DNA of 64,000 bases from an uncultured Pseudoxanthomonas sp. (lineage in GTDB: Bacteria; Pseudomonadota; Gammaproteobacteria; Xanthomonadales; Xanthomonadaceae). Under the pieces are notes generated by a model that saw only the letters and a list, made by a program, of their open reading frames with translations, was not told the origin of the DNA and ran no database searches. Every line of letters begins with the position of its first letter. The stretch's first letter is position 1. The stretch is from NCBI GenBank assembly GCA_946479745.1, contig CAMLGZ010000002.1, positions 124,001-188,000 of the forward strand, given 5' to 3'. Positions 42,069 through 49,374 of the stretch are shown piece by piece. Both the position numbers and the translations under genes were made by a program.

Positions 42069-44540
42069 CTATGTGGAGGCCAGCATCTGGATCATGTTGG
42101 GAATGCCCTTGCCCTGCATGTAGGGGTCGCGGCCGATATCGGTGCAGTGGCCCAGCACGATCTGTTTGACCCGATCGGGGAAGCCGATGAACTCGCGTCG
42201 TACCGACAGAAAGCCCGCGATCAGTCCGGACACATGGGGCGCCGCCATGCTGGTGCCGCTCATCTCGACCATCCACGTGCTCGGATCGGACGCCTTGAAA
42301 CCGTAGTGCGCCGAAATGATTTTTTCGCCGGGCGCCACCACATCGGGCTTGTGCCGGCCATCGGCGGTAGGCCCCCGCGAGGAGAAATAGGAAACGCCGT
42401 AACTGTGCGGGTTGCCCTTGTGCACCGAACCCACCGCGATCGCGTCCTCCAGGTTGGCGGGGTCGCCGATGGTCATGTCCATGTTGGCCGGGTACGACTC
42501 GCCATCGTTCTGCACCAGCCAGGCCAGGCCTTCGTTGCCCGCTGCCAACACCACCACCACGCCCTGCCGCCACAAACGCCGCAGTTCGTTGCATAGCGGC
42601 GTGAAGCCGCAGCCGTAGCTTTCCGCATCGAAGTACCCGCCCAGGCTCAGGTTCATGCCGTGGATGACCAGTTCCCCGGCGTGATCGTTGATGTCGGCCA
42701 CTTGTTGCACCGCCTTGATGATCCACGAATCGCGGCCGTTGCCGTCATCGTCCAGCACCTTGAAGCCGTACAGCTGCGCCAGCGGAGCGATGCCGGCGAA
42801 ATCCACCTTTTCCTTGCCCTCGCCGGGCACCGGAGCGCTGCATTGCCCTGCGATCACTCCCGCCACATGGGTGCCATGGCCGTTGCGGTCCAATTTGCTG
42901 AAGGCCACGCCGTCGGCGCGCAGCAATTTCTTCGGCTTGCCGCGCACGGTGCAATCCCATTGCGCCACTACCACATCGCGTTTGCCCCTCTCGTAGAAAT
43001 GCGGATGTCCGGCCGCGATACCGGTATCCAGCACCGCCCAGCCGATCTTCTGCCCCAGCGCGCGGTAAGCGCTCTGCGCGGCGTCGGCCTGGATCACGCT
43101 GCGCGACTGGTTAAGCAACGCGCGCTTGCCCGCATCGCGCCAAAGACGCTTGAAACTCAGGGCCTGATAGTCGTTGCGCAGCGATTCGATTTCGAAACGG
43201 GTCAGCTTGGCCGAAACGAAACGCTGCAGACCGTCCTCCAGATAGATTTCGTCGTCCAATGCCTCGCTCTTGAGCTTCGTCGTCTCCGAAGCCAGACCGC
43301 GTATGCGCGCAAGCAGCGCGGCGCGCGCAGCCTCGCGCCCGCCCTCCCCGGCCGGCAGTTTGTCGAGTTCTATCAGGACTTCATGGCGGTGCTCGGCGCC
43401 GTTGGCTTCCAGCCGATCGGACAGATCCTTGATGAGCACGGTATTGGAAACCGGTTGATCGAAGCCCACGCCCACCACTTCGCGCACCTTGGCGCGCACA
43501 TGCAGATTGGAAAGATAGCCGGAACCCGAATGCGGGTTGCGCGGACTGTCCGTATTGACGTCGGCGCCCTGCAGGTTGGAGAAGCGCTGTCCGGGATTCT
43601 CGATGTCGTCGGTCAGGTTGCCGTCCAACGCGACCGGATCCTGGCGGTCGGCGACGTTGTACCAATGGCGCACGCAGGGCGGGAACGGCAGTTTCTTTTT
43701 CCCGATCGACCGCTTGAACATGCTGCGGACGCTGGGCAGGCCCAGCGGCGAGCCGATGGTGACGAATAACGCCACGTCGTATTTGGCTGGGTCGAGTTTG
43801 CGCAGCACTTCATAGGCGATCATCGAGCCCTGGCTGTGGGCCACCACCACGAACGGCCCGCCGCCGGATTCCATACGGTCCAGCAGACTGCGTTCCATGA
43901 CCGCGCGCCGTTGCTTGTCGAAGAAGAAATCGTGCACGTCCTGCAGCAACGCGGCGGAGATCAGCTTGAGCAGGATTTCGTTGACTTTATCGAACAGCCC
44001 GCGCTTGCCGGGACCGCGTTGCGGCGTCCCGGTAGCGCCCATCTCATCGAGCATGGCGTGGAGCATTTCGCTTTCGGCCGGCGTAGCGGCCAGCGCATCG
44101 GCCAGTTCCCCCAGGTCGCGGCGGCTGGGGGCAACGCCCAGCGCACTCAATACCCGTTGCTCGGCCTGATTGATGGTGGGGCCCTGGTCGCGGTCGCCGC
44201 AGGTGCCGGGCTCCGGAGTCGGATAGCGATCGCGATTGACCCAGTACGCCAGCCGCGTCCGCTCGCCCATGCCGCGCCCGAACAGCGCTTTGTCCCACTG
44301 ACAGCGCAGCACCTCGGCCGTGGGCTTGTTGCCGATGCCATGTATGTAGATGACGGTCTTGGCTTCGCCCTGGGCGGCAGCCATGAAGCCGGACTGCTGC
44401 AAGGCGTCGGACTTGGCGGCCATGGGAGACGCTGTCTTGCGGGGCTTGGCAGGCGCCCTGCCCGCGTTCTTGGCCGCCTTTCCCGCAGCGGCGACGCCGC
44501 GAGACGAAGGGGGCCGTTTGCCGCCTTTTTTCGTTGCCAT
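42069..44540 (-). CDS. Cytoplasmic alpha/beta hydrolase - subtilisin (S8) fusion protein
   Basis: 823 residues with two catalytic domains. Residues 1-58 are a basic Lys/Ala/Pro-rich tail. An alpha/beta hydrolase domain follows (about 60-345): YIHGIG oxyanion loop (H67-G68), nucleophile S236 in VVAHSQGSM, with possible acid D301 and His H337 (NPHSGSGYL). A helical linker (350-490) leads to an S8 peptidase with D505 (VLDTG), H555 (NGHGTHVAG), N669 (AAGNE) and S764 (SGTSMAAPHVSG). There is no signal peptide and no separate propeptide, so it is probably intracellular. GGAG precedes the ATG at 44540. It is alone on its strand between smpB and ssrA. Substrates are unknown; a defence, toxin or protein-turnover role is only inference. 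Confidence 0.88.
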   Translation of the reverse strand: MATKKGGKRPPSSRGVAAAGKAAKNAGRAPAKPRKTASPMAAKSDALQQSGFMAAAQGEAKTVIYIHGIGNKPTAEVLRCQWDKALFGRGMGERTRLAYWVNRDRYPTPEPGTCGDRDQGPTINQAEQRVLSALGVAPSRRDLGELADALAATPAESEMLHAMLDEMGATGTPQRGPGKRGLFDKVNEILLKLISAALLQDVHDFFFDKQRRAVMERSLLDRMESGGGPFVVVAHSQGSMIAYEVLRKLDPAKYDVALFVTIGSPLGLPSVRSMFKRSIGKKKLPFPPCVRHWYNVADRQDPVALDGNLTDDIENPGQRFSNLQGADVNTDSPRNPHSGSGYLSNLHVRAKVREVVGVGFDQPVSNTVLIKDLSDRLEANGAEHRHEVLIELDKLPAGEGGREAARAALLARIRGLASETTKLKSEALDDEIYLEDGLQRFVSAKLTRFEIESLRNDYQALSFKRLWRDAGKRALLNQSRSVIQADAAQSAYRALGQKIGWAVLDTGIAAGHPHFYERGKRDVVVAQWDCTVRGKPKKLLRADGVAFSKLDRNGHGTHVAGVIAGQCSAPVPGEGKEKVDFAGIAPLAQLYGFKVLDDDGNGRDSWIIKAVQQVADINDHAGELVIHGMNLSLGGYFDAESYGCGFTPLCNELRRLWRQGVVVVLAAGNEGLAWLVQNDGESYPANMDMTIGDPANLEDAIAVGSVHKGNPHSYGVSYFSSRGPTADGRHKPDVVAPGEKIISAHYGFKASDPSTWMVEMSGTSMAAPHVSGLIAGFLSVRREFIGFPDRVKQIVLGHCTDIGRDPYMQGKGIPNMIQMLAST

Positions 44541-44642
44541 TTGAAATTCTCCGCACTTCCATGGGGAAACGCACTCCCGCCGGGCGCGGGGCCAAGGCAT
44601 GGAAGGCGATGAAGCGATGCTAACCAGCGTCTGTCGCGGAAG

Positions 44643-44671
44643 TTGTGACCCGGGTCCATCGCCCCTACACT
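44643..44671 (+). promoter_or_regulatory. ssrA promoter
   Basis: -35 TTGTGA (44643-44648), 17-base spacer, -10 TACACT (44666-44671). Start of transcription would be near 44678, giving a precursor with about 20 extra 5' bases to be removed. Confidence 0.7.
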
Positions 44672-44697
44672 GGGGACATCAGCAATGTCTGATTCCC

Positions 44698-45051
44698 GGG
44701 GATGCACTGGCTTCGACGGGGGTTGCGAAATTGCCTGGTGCATGCCGAGGGGGCGACTTTCCTCGTTAATCCAGTAGCAAACTTCTAGTTGCCAACGACG
44801 ACAACTACGCTCTCGCCGCTTAAGGCGTAAGCCCCGAACCCACTTGTGCCCGTGCTCGTGGATGTAGGGTCATTATCACGGAACCGGCTGTGACGGCTGC
44901 CTGTCAGTCACGGCTTAACCAAAACAGGCTGGTCACCGGGTGCGCTTTGCGTGCCGTGCTGCCCGGGGGCGAGATCTAACGGAACGCTAAGCATGTAGTA
45001 CCGGGGATGGAGTGCCTTCGGACGCGGGTTCGATTCCCGCCATCTCCACCA
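44698..45051 (+). ncRNA. ssrA: tmRNA (SsrA)
   Basis: 354 bases with encoded CCA. The 5' GGGGATG pairs with the 3' CATCTCC before ACCA to form the tRNA-like acceptor; TTCGACGGGGGTTGCGAAAT and GGTTCGATTCCCGCC (T arm) are standard tmRNA sequence. The tag frame at 44791-44823 reads ANDDNYALAA then TAA, very close to the E. coli tag and ending in the LAA degron recognised by ClpXP. Rescues ribosomes on broken mRNA together with SmpB. Confidence 0.97.
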
Positions 45052-45061
45052 TCTTCAAGCG

Positions 45062-45097
45062 AAAGCCGGAACCGCGAGGTTCCGGCTTTTCGTTTTT
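45062..45097 (+). terminator. Terminator after ssrA
   Basis: Stem AAAGCCGGAACC / GGTTCCGGCTTT with GCGA loop, followed by TCGTTTTT. It starts ten bases after the encoded CCA. Confidence 0.9.
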
Positions 45098-45129
45098 CGT
45101 CCATCGACAATCTCGCCGCGCTTCGATGC

Positions 45130-46059
45130 TCAGCCCAGCGGCAGAATTGCCGGCAGCTGCGGTTCCCAGTCCGGCGCTTCGCCGAAGCGCTCGCTCAGAA
45201 AATCGAGGAACGAACGCACCAGAGCCGGCATTTGCCGGCGAGAAGCGTAGACCGCGTAGATGCCCATGGGCGGCACTTCGTAGTCCGGCAGGACCGCCAC
45301 CAGTTCGCCGCTGCGGATAAGCGACGCCAATTGATAGGTCGGCAGCATGGCGATACCCGCATCGGCACGTACCGCCTGCAACAGCACGCTGGCCTCGTTG
45401 GCGCTGATACTGCCGCCGACCGCCACCGCGATATCCCGTCCATTGCGCCGCAGCTGCCACAGGCTCTTGCCGACGAAATGGTGGGTAAGGCAGTTGTGCC
45501 GAACCAGATCCTCTGGTCGCTGCGGAGTGCCATGGGCCGCCAGATAGGCCGGGGTGGCGCACAGCAGCGAACGGCAAACCGACAACCTTCGCGCGATCAA
45601 GCTGGGATCCAGCTCATGGGTGATGCGGATGGCCAAGTCGATGCGTTCTTCGATCAGGTTGACGGTACGGTCCACCATCAGCATGTCGATCCTGACACTG
45701 GGAAAGCGGGCGACATAGCCGGCCACCGCTGTCGCCAGCTGGCTTTGTCCGAATGATGTGCTGCAGGTGATACGCAACTGGCCGTGCGGCGGCGCATCGG
45801 CGCTTTCGCCAACCGCTGTCTGCAAGTCCTCGCCCAGTTCCAGCAAGCGGCGGCAGCGCTCCAGTGCCTGCTCTCCGGCCGAGGTCAGATTGATGCGTCG
45901 GGTCGTGCGATGGAACAAGCGCGCGCCCAACCAGTCCTCCAGTTCTGCCAGATAGCGAGTGACCATCGCCCGCGACATATCCAATGCGTCGGCCGCCGCA
46001 GTCAGGCTGCCGCGTTCGGCAACTTCGACGAAGACGGTCATTGCGGTCATCCGGTCCAT
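45130..46059 (-). CDS. LysR-family transcriptional regulator
   Basis: 309 residues. N-terminal winged helix (MDRMTAMTVFVEVAERGSLTAAADALDMSRAMVTRYLAELEDWLGARLFHRTTRRINLT) and a periplasmic-binding-like effector domain. Resembles the DhcR/AaeR group often placed next to an oxidoreductase. It is divergent from the NAD(P)-binding protein at 46160-46792, its likely target. An inverted repeat (46059-46086) overlaps the start codon and may be an autoregulatory site. Effector unknown. Confidence 0.93.
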   Translation of the reverse strand: MDRMTAMTVFVEVAERGSLTAAADALDMSRAMVTRYLAELEDWLGARLFHRTTRRINLTSAGEQALERCRRLLELGEDLQTAVGESADAPPHGQLRITCSTSFGQSQLATAVAGYVARFPSVRIDMLMVDRTVNLIEERIDLAIRITHELDPSLIARRLSVCRSLLCATPAYLAAHGTPQRPEDLVRHNCLTHHFVGKSLWQLRRNGRDIAVAVGGSISANEASVLLQAVRADAGIAMLPTYQLASLIRSGELVAVLPDYEVPPMGIYAVYASRRQMPALVRSFLDFLSERFGEAPDWEPQLPAILPLG

Positions 46060-46086
46060 TATTTGATCGATATACGCAACAAATAA
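46059..46086. promoter_or_regulatory. Inverted repeat, candidate LysR box
   Basis: TTATTTG (46059-46065) and CAAATAA (46080-46086) with a 14-base spacer containing ATCGAT, in the 100-base divergent region between the LysR gene and its neighbour. AT-rich arms in a GC-rich genome suggest a protein binding site. Confidence 0.45.
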
Positions 46087-46159
46087 AGTACTTATACGGG
46101 GTTTTTCGTCCGATTTCAGGTCATTACAGTGCTCCCATTCCCCGAATCTGGAGCCCACC

Positions 46160-46792
46160 ATGAAAATCGCCCTCGTCGCCGCCACCGGCAAAATAGGCCG
46201 CCAGATCGCCCAGCAAGCGATCAGCCGTGGCCACGAAGTCACCGCCATCGTCCGGCGCGATACCGACCTGCCGCCGGAACTGGCCGGCGCCCATCTGGTT
46301 ATCGCGCCACTGGACGATCACGACGCACTGGTGGCGGCTATCCAGGGCAACGACGTATTGGCCAGCGCCTACGGCCCGGCGCCGGGCGCCGAGGCCACTC
46401 TCAGCGAGGTTGCCGAAGATCTGATCGCCGCAGCGCTGGAGGCGGGCATCCGACGCCTGGTCGTCGTCGGCGGCGCAGGCAGTCTGGAAGTTGCGCCCGG
46501 CGTGCAACTGGTCGATACACCCAATTTCCCGGCGGCTTACAAGGCGGTTGCGCTCGCTCATCGCGATGCGCTCAAGCGCTATCAGACCGCCGATCTGGAC
46601 TGGACCTTCTATTCGCCCGCCGCGGAAATCGGTCCGGGCGAAAAGCGCGGCGTCTTCCGCAGCCAGGCCAACGCATTCCTGGCCAATGCCGAAGGCAAGA
46701 GCGCTATCAGCCATGCCGATTACGCCGACGCCTTCGTCGATGAAATCGAGCAACCCAAATATCCGAAGAACATCGCCACTGTCGCGTACTGA
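46160..46792 (+). CDS. NAD(P)-binding NmrA/YwnB-like protein
   Basis: 210 residues, atypical short-chain dehydrogenase fold. N-terminal nucleotide-binding MKIALVAATGKIGRQIAQQAISRGHEVTAIVRR, a strand RRLVVVGGAGSLEV and a late YSPAAEIGPGEKRGVFR. Members include flavin reductase-like and redox-sensing proteins; the substrate cannot be told. Divergently transcribed from the LysR gene, which probably controls it. Confidence 0.88.
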   Translation: MKIALVAATGKIGRQIAQQAISRGHEVTAIVRRDTDLPPELAGAHLVIAPLDDHDALVAAIQGNDVLASAYGPAPGAEATLSEVAEDLIAAALEAGIRRLVVVGGAGSLEVAPGVQLVDTPNFPAAYKAVALAHRDALKRYQTADLDWTFYSPAAEIGPGEKRGVFRSQANAFLANAEGKSAISHADYADAFVDEIEQPKYPKNIATVAY

Positions 46793-46803
46793 AGGAGCCA
46801 GCT

Positions 46804-46845
46804 CCATCGCAGCCAGTTCCGTCGCAGCCAGCCCATCGCAGCAAG
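46804..46845 (+). repeat. Three imperfect 13-base direct repeats
   Basis: CCATCGCAGCCAG, CCGTCGCAGCCAG and CCATCGCAGCAAG at 46804, 46819 and 46833, spaced 14-15 bases, between the NmrA-like gene and the MBL gene. Significance unclear. Confidence 0.6.
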
Positions 46846-46888
46846 TCAAAACTCGCTCCATCCCCTCCTCATCCACGAAGGAACGAAC

Positions 46889-47836
46889 ATGAATTCGCAT
46901 GCCCTGCCCCTCGCCTGCACCGCAGTCCTTGCTTTGATGCTCGGCGCATGCAATCGCCAGGCGCCTCCCGCGCCCACTCCGACAACGGAAGCCACCGCCC
47001 AGGCCACGCAAACCGTCGAACCGGCCACCCAACCGCTGACGACCGAGGTCTACAACCCCGGTGAGGAAGCGATCTTCGCAGTGACTTCGGTGCTGGTCAG
47101 CGGCGCAAAGGATGCCGTCCTGATCGACGCACAGTTCTCCACCCTGGATGCACAGAAAGTGGCGGATCTGATCAAGGCTTCGGGCAAACGACTGACTACG
47201 GTCTACATCAGCCATAGCGATCCGGATTACTACTTCGGCCTGGAAACGCTGAAGCAGTCGTTCCCGGAGGCGAAGATTCTGGCCACTCCGCAAACCATCG
47301 CGCACATCAAGGAAACCAGCGCGGGCAAACTGGCCTATTGGGGCCCGATACTCGGCGCCGGTGCGCCGAAGCAGGTGATCGTCCCCGAGCCGTTGCAAGG
47401 CAATAGCCTGAGCCTGGAAGGTCAGGAGCTGCAGGTCATCGGCCTGGACGGTCCCACCCCGGAGCGCAGCTTCGTCTGGATCCCGTCGATCAAAACCGTG
47501 GCCGGCGGCATTTCCGTCATGGCGGGAGAACACGTATGGATGGCCGATACGCAAACGCCGCAGTCGCACGCCGATTGGCTGGCCACGCTGGCCAGGATCG
47601 AATCGCTGCAGCCGGCACGGGTGATTCCTGGCCACTTCGCCCCGGACGTGCCGCAGGATCTGGAAGCGGTGCGTTTCACCGGCGATTACATCAAGACCTA
47701 CGACGTGGAAACCGCCAAGGCCAAAGATTCCGCAGGGTTGATCGCAGCGATGAAGCAGCGCTACCCCACGCTCGGCGCACTACCCTCGCTGGAGTTGAGC
47801 GCGAAGGTAAGCAAGGGCGAAATGAAATGGCCGTGA
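46889..47836 (+). CDS. MBL-fold metallo-hydrolase lipoprotein
   Basis: 315 residues. Signal sequence with lipobox L-G-A-C (Cys21), a Pro/Thr-rich spacer (25-50) and a metallo-beta-lactamase fold. The usual HxHxDH zinc motif is altered to HSDPDY (109-114, in ISHSDPDYYFGLE), while a later GH (IPGHFAPD) remains. Zinc binding may be changed or reduced to one site; relatives with similar motifs are known, so this is a subfamily feature rather than decay. AAGGAA lies before the ATG. It is probably in the envelope; substrate unknown. Confidence 0.85.
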   Translation: MNSHALPLACTAVLALMLGACNRQAPPAPTPTTEATAQATQTVEPATQPLTTEVYNPGEEAIFAVTSVLVSGAKDAVLIDAQFSTLDAQKVADLIKASGKRLTTVYISHSDPDYYFGLETLKQSFPEAKILATPQTIAHIKETSAGKLAYWGPILGAGAPKQVIVPEPLQGNSLSLEGQELQVIGLDGPTPERSFVWIPSIKTVAGGISVMAGEHVWMADTQTPQSHADWLATLARIESLQPARVIPGHFAPDVPQDLEAVRFTGDYIKTYDVETAKAKDSAGLIAAMKQRYPTLGALPSLELSAKVSKGEMKWP

Positions 47837-47880
47837 GCGTTGCGTAGGCAGTGGCTGCCGCTTGATGAGCCAACGACAGG

Positions 47881-47913
47881 AACGGGCTGCTTTCTTTGCG
47901 GCCCGTTCTTTTT
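47881..47913 (+). terminator. Terminator after the MBL gene
   Basis: AACGGGCTGC / GCGGCCCGTT imperfect stem with a T-rich loop, followed by CTTTTT. Confidence 0.75.
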
Positions 47914-47966
47914 CGCAGGGGCGTCTCCGCACGTTTAGAATTCGGCGACACCGTCCGGAGATAACG

Positions 47967-48524
47967 ATGAACCCCCGCTCCGAAATGCAGAAAATGCTGG
48001 CCGGCGAGCTCTACGACGCGGGCGATACCGAAATACAGACCGCGCAAACCGCCGCCAAGCACTGGATGGCGCGTTACAACGCCGCGGCGGATCAGCCTTC
48101 CTCGTTTCGCCGCGAGTTGCTGCGCGAGCGCTTGGCGGCCGTGGGCGATGGTGCGGTCATCCGCCCGCCGTTCCATTGCGACTACGGGTTCAACATCCGC
48201 CTGGGCGCCGGCGTATTTCTCAATTTCAATTGCGTGATTCTGGATGTAGTAGCGGTGACCATCGGCGCCAAAACCCAGATCGCGCCCGGCGTACAGATAC
48301 TGACCGCCGACCACCCGCGCGATCCCGAAACCCGACGCACAGGGCTGGAATTCGGCCGTCCGGTGCATATCGGCGAGAACGTCTGGATAGGAGCCGGCGC
48401 GCTGATCCTGCCGGGCGTGACGATCGGTGACGATGCCTTGATCGGTGCGGGCAGCGTGGTGACGCGCGACGTGGCTGCTGGCGCCACGGTGTTCGGCAAT
48501 CCGGCGAGAGCGAAACCGCAATAA
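47967..48524 (+). CDS. maa: Maltose O-acetyltransferase-like enzyme (LbH hexapeptide)
   Basis: 185 residues. N-terminal Maa helical domain (MQKMLAGELYDAGDTEIQTAQ) and left-handed beta-helix repeats, with the catalytic His in LTADHPRDPETR and the ending VTRDVAAGATVFGNPARA. Transfers acetyl from acetyl-CoA to a sugar (maltose, galactoside or nodulation-type oligosaccharide). CCGGAG lies before the ATG at 47967, where the family N-terminus begins. It has terminators on both sides and so is probably transcribed alone. Confidence 0.92.
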   Translation: MNPRSEMQKMLAGELYDAGDTEIQTAQTAAKHWMARYNAAADQPSSFRRELLRERLAAVGDGAVIRPPFHCDYGFNIRLGAGVFLNFNCVILDVVAVTIGAKTQIAPGVQILTADHPRDPETRRTGLEFGRPVHIGENVWIGAGALILPGVTIGDDALIGAGSVVTRDVAAGATVFGNPARAKPQ

Positions 48525-48553
48525 AAAACGGGCCGCTTGAGCGGCCCGTTTGT
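48525..48553. terminator. Bidirectional terminator
   Basis: AAACGGGCCGCT TGA GCGGCCCGTTT hairpin flanked by A and T runs, between the convergent maa and OmpA-like genes. Confidence 0.85.
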
Positions 48554-48575
48554 CGCTGAAGGCGAACGCTGCGGC

Positions 48576-49253
48576 TTACGAACGCAGCGGCAATACGCGG
48601 ATTTCGACCCGGCGGTTCAAGGCGCGGCCCGAATCGGTGTCGTTGCTGGCCACCGGCTGTGTTTCGCCGAAGCCCACGATCTCGAAACGCTCGCGCACCA
48701 GTCCCTTGCCGATCAGGTAATTGCCGACCGAATTGGCGCGTTGCACCGACAGGGTCTGGTTGGCCGCATCGCTGCCCACGCTGTCGGTATGGCCGGAAAC
48801 CTCGACGATGGTCTGGTTGTACTGCGCCAAGGTGTTGGCGACGTTGTCGAGCGCCGGATAGAACTGCGGCTTCAGATTGGCCTTGCCGAAATCGAAGGTG
48901 ACTCCATCGGGAAGATTGAGCTTGATGACATCGCCATCGCGGCTGACCTCGATTCCCGTCCCTGCGGTCTGGCGGCGCAGCTCGGCTTCCTGGCGATCCT
49001 GATAAGCGCCGACGGCGCCGCCGGCAAGGCCGCCCACGCCCACGCCGACCAGTGCGCGCTGACGCCGCTCGGTGGCGTTGCCGCCGCTCAGCAAGCCGGC
49101 CACCGCGCCGATGCCTGCGCCGATCAGCGCTGCATTGCGGGTGCGGTTGGGGTCGTTGGGGTCGTTGGTCTGCCCGGTGTAGGTGGCGCAGCCACCCAGG
49201 GTAAGGGTGGCGATAAGCGCAACTGCAGTGGCCTTGATTGCGTAGGTCTTCAT
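48576..49253 (-). CDS. OmpA-family lipoprotein (YiaD-like)
   Basis: 225 residues. Signal sequence and lipobox L-G-G-C (MKTYAIKATAVALIATLTLGGC), then a glycine-zipper region (ALIGAGIGAVAGLLSGG, VGVGVGGLAGGAVGA) and a C-terminal OmpA peptidoglycan-binding domain with VEVSGHTDSVGSDAANQTLS and ALNRRVEIRV. Anchors the outer membrane to peptidoglycan. AGGAGAA precedes the ATG. Two inverted repeats lie upstream (49306-49343). Confidence 0.92.
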   Translation of the reverse strand: MKTYAIKATAVALIATLTLGGCATYTGQTNDPNDPNRTRNAALIGAGIGAVAGLLSGGNATERRQRALVGVGVGGLAGGAVGAYQDRQEAELRRQTAGTGIEVSRDGDVIKLNLPDGVTFDFGKANLKPQFYPALDNVANTLAQYNQTIVEVSGHTDSVGSDAANQTLSVQRANSVGNYLIGKGLVRERFEIVGFGETQPVASNDTDSGRALNRRVEIRVLPLRS

Positions 49254-49305
49254 TCGACTTCTCCTGTCATGAGGGACCATGTCCCCTGGGTGGTTCAGAA
49301 TCGGC

Positions 49306-49343
49306 AAGCTACCTAGCTTGGGATGTCTGTCAGCTAAAGACAG
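49306..49343. promoter_or_regulatory. Two inverted repeats upstream of the OmpA-like gene
   Basis: AAGCTA-CC-TAGCTT (49306-49319) and CTGTC-N7-GACAG (49327-49331 and 49339-49343), 50-90 bases upstream of the ATG. Likely regulator sites or leader hairpins; no standard -35/-10 pair was found with confidence. Confidence 0.4.
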
Positions 49344-49374
49344 GTGAAGAAGACGCAAACAAAAGGTAATTCGT

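Noticed and set aside
44541..45129. Duplicate attachment site of an element integrated at ssrA
   Set aside because: No second copy of the ssrA 3' end, no integrase and no sharp composition change were seen in the window.
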